Notes under the pieces: model-generated
Database searches by the model: none
What the model was told of the DNA's origin: nothing
The model's input: only the letters and a program-made list of their open reading frames with translations
DNA from: Mannheimia glucosida
GTDB lineage: Bacteria; Pseudomonadota; Gammaproteobacteria; Enterobacterales; Pasteurellaceae
Direction: 5' to 3'
Length of the DNA: 64,000 nt
Assembly: GCF_046267875.1 (NCBI RefSeq)
Contig: NZ_CP176502.1
Span: 1,302,001 to 1,366,000 of the forward strand
Part shown: piece after piece, positions 59,540 through 64,000 of the stretch
Position numbering within the stretch: position 1 is the first letter of the stretch
Layout: the number at the start of each line of letters is the position of its first letter
Position numbers and translations under genes: made by a program

Positions 59540-60790
59540 CTAATGGTTTATTAGGTCGCTATCTAGCTTGATGCTTCTTACCGCATACACTCTGCGTTTA
59601 TTCAGCTCTTCCCGAATTGCTTGTTTTTCAAAACCGTCTTGAATAACTTGCTGCACATCAATTTCGATTGCGGCTTGGTAATATTTTTTCGCCAATTCAG
59701 GTTGGGGGTAATTCCGCTGTTCAAAACCTAATCGCCCTCTAGCATCCGCTTCACAGGCGAGCAGGAAATCAAAAAAGCGGTTTGGTTTACGCCACACATC
59801 TAGGCTGTTAAACAGTTTTATTACCGTTTCAGGGCGAAGTTCTGCCATTTTATGGCAATGCGTGTGGTATTCGGTCACTAAAAGGGCAAAATCTTTAATC
59901 TCAGTTGGGATTTTTAATCGATTGGCTAACTCTCGGGTTGGTTGAATACCTTTGACTTCGTGTCCGTAGTGATGAGGCAAAATATCAGCAGGCGTTAAGC
60001 CTTTGCCTAAGTCGTGGCAAAGAGCAGAAAATAGTAAAGCGGTCGGATTTTCCGCTTTTTTTGCAAGTCTTTTTGCCTGTTGTAGCACCATTAACGTGTG
60101 TTTGCCGGAGTCAATTTCAGGGTGGTGTTGGGTAGGCTGTGGCACGCCAAACAGGCGATCCAGTTCAGGGAATAGCACTTTTAACGCCCCAACTAAGCGT
60201 AAAATGTCAAAATAAACGTGCGGATTATCGGTTTCAAAGGCTTTTTGTGTTTCCAGCCACACCCGTTCTGCGGTTAAATTTTCCAACTCACCGCTTTTTA
60301 CCATCTCTCGCATTAATTTCAGGGTTTCAGGAGCAATGGCAAAACCAAATGAATGAAAACGGGCGGCAAAGCGGGCAACCCGTATCACCCGTAGCGGATC
60401 TTCACTGAATGCCGGAGAAACGTGGCGGAGTAGCCGATTTTCTAAATCTTGCACACCGCCATAAGGATCAAAAAGCGTGCCGTTCTCATCTTGGGCGATG
60501 GCGTTAATGGTTAAATCTCGGCGGATTAAATCTTGCTCAAGCGTGACGTTTGGGGAGAAATCGCAAATAAAGCCGTTGTAACCATTGCCGTTTTTACGTT
60601 CTTGGCGAGCAAGGGCATATTCTTCTTTGGTTTTTGGGTGTAAAAACACCGGAAAATCTGCCCCAACTTGTTGAAATCCTTGGGCTAAAAGTTGTTCGGC
60701 AGTTGCGCCAACCACTAAAAAATCTCTATCTTTCACTGGCAGCCCAAGAAGTTGATCCCGCACTGCTCCACCGACTAAATAAATATCCAT
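59540..60790 (-). CDS. cca: CCA-adding tRNA nucleotidyltransferase / 2'-phosphatase
   Basis: Adds or repairs the CCA 3' end of tRNAs without a template. The nucleotidyltransferase head has LVGGAVRDQLLG (residue 5 on) and the DRDFLVVG metal site near 21-28. The RRDLTINAIAQ motif is near 91. The HD domain (SALCHDLGKGLTP near 252) gives phosphatase/phosphodiesterase activity in the E. coli type. The length is 416 residues. The ATG MDIYLVGG is chosen over a TTG two codons earlier. Confidence 0.96.
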   Translation of the reverse strand: MDIYLVGGAVRDQLLGLPVKDRDFLVVGATAEQLLAQGFQQVGADFPVFLHPKTKEEYALARQERKNGNGYNGFICDFSPNVTLEQDLIRRDLTINAIAQDENGTLFDPYGGVQDLENRLLRHVSPAFSEDPLRVIRVARFAARFHSFGFAIAPETLKLMREMVKSGELENLTAERVWLETQKAFETDNPHVYFDILRLVGALKVLFPELDRLFGVPQPTQHHPEIDSGKHTLMVLQQAKRLAKKAENPTALLFSALCHDLGKGLTPADILPHHYGHEVKGIQPTRELANRLKIPTEIKDFALLVTEYHTHCHKMAELRPETVIKLFNSLDVWRKPNRFFDFLLACEADARGRLGFEQRNYPQPELAKKYYQAAIEIDVQQVIQDGFEKQAIREELNKRRVYAVRSIKLDSDLINH

Positions 60791-60841
60791 TTGCAAAAAA
60801 TCTCAAAAAAATGACCGCTTGTCGTATTTTACGCTCGATCT

Positions 60842-60963
60842 AATTCCCCTCTTTAGCAAAGAGGGGGTAGGAGAGATTTGGCAAAATTTCTATACGCTCA
60901 TACGAAATGTTGAAATAGTATCAAATCTCCCCCAGCCCCTGATTTTCTAAAGAGGGGAGTTAT
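60842..60963. repeat. About 120-bp element with terminal inverted repeats
   Basis: AATTCCCCTCTTTA at the left end is matched by TAAAGAGGGGAGTTATT at the right end. A second inverted pair, GGAGAGATTTGG (60870-60881) and CAAATCTCCCC (60922-60932), lies inside. The interior is non-coding. The size and nested inverted repeats suggest a small non-autonomous mobile or REP-like element. It lies between cca and nth. Confidence 0.65.
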
Positions 60964-60993
60964 TTATTAGACTATGAATACCATCGGATAATG

Positions 60994-61626
60994 TTATTCC
61001 GTTTTCTCTTTAAATTCGCATAAATCTTCAATAATACAAGAGCCACAACGAGGCTTACGGGCAATGCAAGTGTAGCGTCCGTGTAAAATCAGCCAATGGT
61101 GAACATCGACTTTAAATTCATCTGGTACAACTTTCAGCAGTTTTTCTTCCACCTGAACCACATTTTTGCCCGGGGCGAAGTTTGTGCGGTTTGATACTCG
61201 GAAAATATGGGTATCAACTGCAATTGTAGGGTGTCCGAATGCGGTATTCATCACCACATTGGCGGTTTTTCTGCCGACACCGGCAAGGGCTTCGAGGGCA
61301 TCTCTGTCTTCAGGCACTTCGCCGTTGTGTTTTTCGATCAGATCTCGGCAGGTCTTGATAATATTTTCTGCCTTGCTGTTAAATAAGCCGATAGTTTTGA
61401 TGTACTCTTTTAGCCCATCTACGCCTAAATCTAAAATCGCTTGTGGCGTGTTGGCGACAGGGAAGAGCTTGTCTGTGGCTTTATTTACGCCTTTATCGGT
61501 CGCTTGGGCGGATAGAATTACGGCAATTAATAATTCAAACGGATTACTGTAATTGAGTTCAGTTGTCGGTTTTGGATTTTCATTGCGTAAACGGGTTAAA
61601 ATCTCAATACGTTTTGCTTTATTCAT
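60994..61626 (-). CDS. nth: Endonuclease III (DNA glycosylase/AP lyase)
   Basis: Removes oxidised pyrimidines and nicks abasic DNA. The helix-hairpin-helix LAGVGRKTANVV has the catalytic lysine near residue 120, and the catalytic Asp is in AVDTHIFRVSNR near 138. The [4Fe-4S] ligands are CIARKPRCGSCIIEDLC (C-x6-C-x2-C-x5-C) near 187-203. The length is 210 residues. It follows the TSUP carrier gene by 2 bases on the same strand, in the unit proB-TSUP-nth. Confidence 0.96.
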   Translation of the reverse strand: MNKAKRIEILTRLRNENPKPTTELNYSNPFELLIAVILSAQATDKGVNKATDKLFPVANTPQAILDLGVDGLKEYIKTIGLFNSKAENIIKTCRDLIEKHNGEVPEDRDALEALAGVGRKTANVVMNTAFGHPTIAVDTHIFRVSNRTNFAPGKNVVQVEEKLLKVVPDEFKVDVHHWLILHGRYTCIARKPRCGSCIIEDLCEFKEKTE

Positions 61627-61628
61627 TG

Positions 61629-62393
61629 TTAATTAAAAATTCCTTGCTCGTAGAGCATTTTGCCGACCATCATAAAAGACATCGTCACTAGCATCGGACG
61701 GATTAATTTTTTGCCTTTTGTCATTACCATTTTCGCACCGAGTGTGCCGCCAATAAATTGCCCGACCATCATAATTAAGCCGATTTTCCACATTACCGCA
61801 CCACCAAGTGTAAAGAAAATTAATGAGGCAAAGTTGGAGGTAAAATTAATCACTTTGGCGTGTGCTACGGCTTTAGAGAGGTTGAAGCCGAGCAGCAAAA
61901 TAAATGCCAGAGTCATAAAAGAGCCGGTTGCCGGTCCGAACATTCCATCATAAAAACCGAGAGCGACAGCGGCGGTAAAGGCAAATAGGGTAAAGCTAAT
62001 GCGTTGTTTACGATCTTCATCGCCAATTTTAGGGCTGACCAAAAAATAGATGCCGATAATCAGAATTAAGAAAGGCAACAATGTTTTTAAGAAATCGACA
62101 TTGATCATTTGCACAAAAATAGTACCGGCGGCAGAGCCTAAAAAAGTGCATAGAATTAGCAACCAAATTTGTTTTAAATTAACAGCTTTTTTGCGAATAA
62201 AATAGAGTGAGGAAGAGAGTGAACCGCCACACGCCTGTAATTTATTCGTGCCAAGTGCCATTGCCGGAGGAAGCCCTGCTGCCATTAATGCCGGAATAGT
62301 GAGTAAGCCACCGCCACCAGCGATGGCATCAATAAAGCCGGCAAGGGTCGCAACGGCAAACAAGATTGCTAAAACATCAATTCCCAATTCCAT
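61629..62393 (-). CDS. TSUP family (TauE/SafE, YfcA-like) transporter
   Basis: An inner-membrane protein of 254 residues with about eight membrane spans. The family motif AGGGGLLTIPALMAAGLPP is near residue 24, and the second repeat has GFYDGMFGPATGSF near 146. Members export sulfite or organosulfur compounds, or carry other small anions; the substrate is unknown here. The start overlaps the proB stop by 1 base (TAATG), so it is co-translated with proB. Confidence 0.88.
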   Translation of the reverse strand: MELGIDVLAILFAVATLAGFIDAIAGGGGLLTIPALMAAGLPPAMALGTNKLQACGGSLSSSLYFIRKKAVNLKQIWLLILCTFLGSAAGTIFVQMINVDFLKTLLPFLILIIGIYFLVSPKIGDEDRKQRISFTLFAFTAAVALGFYDGMFGPATGSFMTLAFILLLGFNLSKAVAHAKVINFTSNFASLIFFTLGGAVMWKIGLIMMVGQFIGGTLGAKMVMTKGKKLIRPMLVTMSFMMVGKMLYEQGIFN

Positions 62394-63484
62394 TAATACA
62401 CCACCATTTCGTCACTATGCACTGCAACAGAACCAAATTCATAACCAAGGAGCGATTCAATTTCTTTTGATTTCTTACCTTTAATTCGCAGCAATGCCTC
62501 ACTGCTATAACGGGCAATGCCGAGTGCTAAGGCTTTGCCGTCTTGGCTGAAAATTTTGATTACTTCACCTCGAGTAAATTCGCCTTTGATGGCAGAAACT
62601 CCCACCGGCAGTAATGATTTATGTTGAAGCAAGGCTTGTTCCGCCCCGAAATCTACCACAATTTCACCCACTTGCGGAGCAGCAAATAACCAGCGTTTTC
62701 TGCCTTCCAAGCGGTCAGATTGGACTAAAAATTTACTGCCGATGTTTTGCCCGTTTGCTAAATCAACTAACACATTTGGGCGAGAACCGGAGGCGATGAT
62801 GGTTTCCACACCGGAGCGGGTAGCAATATCAGCAGCAGTAATTTTGGTACTCATTCCGCCTGTGCCTAATCCGGTTGAACTGCCACCGGCAATTTGGCGG
62901 ATTTCAGGCGTGATTTTTTCCACCACCGAGAGCAGTTTGGCATCAGGGTTCGAGCGAGGGTCGGCACTAAATAAGCCCTCTTGGTCGGTTAATAAATAGA
63001 GCTGATCTGCTTGAGCCAAAATCGCAACTAAAGCTGATAAATTATCGTTATCACCGACTTTAAATTCTTCGGTGGCAACGGCATCGTTTTCATTAATCAC
63101 CGGAATGATTCTTTGTGCAAGCAGAGCATCAAGGGTATCTCGAGCATTAAGGAAACGTTCACGATCGTCCAGATCGGCTCGGGTTAAGAGCATCTGCCCG
63201 ATATGAATATTATAAATATCGAATAAATTTTCCCACACCCGAATAAGCTGACTTTGCCCGACCGCCGCTAACATTTGCTTAGAGGCTAAGGTTTTAGGGA
63301 GTTCAGGGTGTCCTAAATAGTCCCGACCGGCAGCAGCAGCCCCGGAAGTCACCACAATCACACGATGTTGTTGGTGTAATTGAGCGATTTGCTTTACCAG
63401 CTCTAACATATAAGGACGGCTTAAACTTTTAGTGCCGTGTGTGAGAGTGCTGGTGCCAAATTTTATCACGATAGTTTTTGACAT
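62393..63484 (-). CDS. proB: Glutamate 5-kinase
   Basis: The first step of proline synthesis. The amino-acid-kinase domain has VIKFGTSTLTHG near residue 6, VVTSGAAAAG near 47, PVINENDAVA near 132 and GGMSTKITAADIA near 211. A C-terminal PUA domain follows from about 275. The length is 363 residues. The start MSKTIVIKFG is preferred; a 15-codon upstream extension is unlikely. proA is not adjacent, and it shares a transcript with the TSUP carrier and nth. Confidence 0.96.
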   Translation of the reverse strand: MSKTIVIKFGTSTLTHGTKSLSRPYMLELVKQIAQLHQQHRVIVVTSGAAAAGRDYLGHPELPKTLASKQMLAAVGQSQLIRVWENLFDIYNIHIGQMLLTRADLDDRERFLNARDTLDALLAQRIIPVINENDAVATEEFKVGDNDNLSALVAILAQADQLYLLTDQEGLFSADPRSNPDAKLLSVVEKITPEIRQIAGGSSTGLGTGGMSTKITAADIATRSGVETIIASGSRPNVLVDLANGQNIGSKFLVQSDRLEGRKRWLFAAPQVGEIVVDFGAEQALLQHKSLLPVGVSAIKGEFTRGEVIKIFSQDGKALALGIARYSSEALLRIKGKKSKEIESLLGYEFGSVAVHSDEMVVY

Positions 63485-63595
63485 AATCTGTTCACTTGTA
63501 ACTAAAAATAATGTTGCCAAAAGTATCACTTTTAGGGTGTAAAATCACGCTTAATTTGATATAAAATCAAACCAATTTGCATAATAGGAGAAAAA

Positions 63596-64000
63596 ATGAA
63601 AATCAGCATTATTGTTGCCCGAACAATCAACAAGGTGATTGGCAAAGATAACCAAATGCCGTGGCATTTGCCGGTAGATTTAGCGTGGTTTCGCCAAAAC
63701 ACGTTAGGCAAACCAGTGATTATGGGGCGTAAAACCTATGAATCAATTGGTAGGCTATTGCCAGAACGTCCTAATATTATTCTTTCCCGTTCAGGTTTTA
63801 CAGTGGAAGGGGCTTATGCGGCACAATCGCTTGAACAAGCGGTCGAATTAGCAAAAAATTTTGCAAGCACAGATGAAATAATGATTATTGGTGGCGGAGA
63901 ACTATTTAAACAGGCACTACCGAAGGCTGACACGCTGTATCTCACAGAAATTCAAGCGGAAATTGATGGCGATACGTTCTTTGAATTTGATGAACAAAAT
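63596..64000 (+). CDS. folA: Dihydrofolate reductase, 5' part (cut by window end)
   Basis: Reduces dihydrofolate to tetrahydrofolate with NADPH and is the trimethoprim target. The 135 visible codons of about 160 show MKISIIVARTINKVIGKDNQ, MPWHLPVDLAWF with the substrate Asp near residue 27, IMGRKTYESIG for NADPH binding near 47, and MIIGGGELFKQ near 99. AGGAG is 6 bases before the ATG. The gene runs off the window and is divergent from proB. It is not truncated as far as can be seen. Confidence 0.95.
   Translation, partial: MKISIIVARTINKVIGKDNQMPWHLPVDLAWFRQNTLGKPVIMGRKTYESIGRLLPERPNIILSRSGFTVEGAYAAQSLEQAVELAKNFASTDEIMIIGGGELFKQALPKADTLYLTEIQAEIDGDTFFEFDEQN

Noticed and set aside
59465..59555. 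CGCCAC / GTGGCG and CCTAAT / ATTAGG pairs as tehA or cca terminators
   Set aside because: The first has a loop of nearly 60 bases and the second is short and overlaps the cca stop; neither has a good T-run.
1..64000. Repeated ACAAGCGGT / ACCGCTTGT motifs as a possible CRISPR or phage att array
   Set aside because: They are single or paired at irregular spacing, many inside genes, and match the Apl-type DNA uptake signal.

Overview
This is a chromosomal window from a member of the Pasteurellaceae. The main evidence is the dense scatter of the 9-mer ACAAGCGGT and its complement ACCGCTTGT, the core of the Apl-type DNA uptake signal (the Actinobacillus pleuropneumoniae / Mannheimia / H. ducreyi type, not the Haemophilus influenzae AAGTGCGGT type). 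Gene content agrees: class C acid phosphatase P4, a PAS-less ArcB, an OmpP1/FadL porin, PyrR and the NAD-handling habits of the family. A Mannheimia- or Actinobacillus-like genus is plausible; the species cannot be fixed from the sequence. Nearly all of the window is core genome. I see no rRNA, tRNA, insertion sequence, prophage or CRISPR array.

Layout. 1-6 kb: greB, pepB, P4 phosphatase, a bile-acid-symporter-type carrier, an orphan macA and a Cof-type phosphatase. 6-8 kb: leuA behind a leucine-rich leader peptide and attenuator, but without leuBCD. 8-13.5 kb: the sigma-E block rpoE-rseA-rseB-rseC, with a sigma-E-like promoter in front of rpoE, running into fadD (overlapping rseC), then upp. 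13.5-20.7 kb: a minus-strand block hemA, der, hldE, pyrR, surA, rsmA. 20.9-24.4 kb: relA and dxr. 24.5-33.1 kb: a minus-strand cluster with a Tat-exported solute-binding protein, two permease units (one fused to an ATPase), a second ATPase, a divergent FAD oxidoreductase and an NhaC-type antiporter. This cluster is the best candidate for an uncharacterised uptake-and-oxidation system. 33.3-37.6 kb: hemW, rhuM, bcp, gmhB, queF. 37.8-41.4 kb: peptidoglycan recycling genes anmK and murQ around an MFS carrier and a small NTF2-like protein. 41.5-49.7 kb: prmB, smrB, a YbaK-type deacylase, a hydrolase, an EamA carrier, a secreted tannase-like esterase, arcB and ogt. 49.8-51.1 kb: fadL with a candidate FadR operator. 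51.4-58.4 kb: the isc operon iscR-iscS-iscU-iscA-hscB-[DUF2625]-hscA-[Imm51-like]-fdx-iscX, interrupted by two genes that are not standard isc members. 58.5-64 kb: tehA, cca, nth, a TSUP carrier, proB and the 5' part of folA.

Links between genes. hldE and gmhB supply ADP-heptose for LPS. fadL and fadD form a fatty-acid import and activation pair, with fadD tied to the envelope-stress operon. surA and rpoE/rse handle outer-membrane protein folding. anmK and murQ recycle MurNAc. The isc genes supply Fe-S clusters to proteins such as HemW, Nth and IscR itself.

Intergenic regions are rich in secondary structure. Inverted pairs of uptake signals serve as probable terminators, and there are at least four families of dispersed palindromic repeats.
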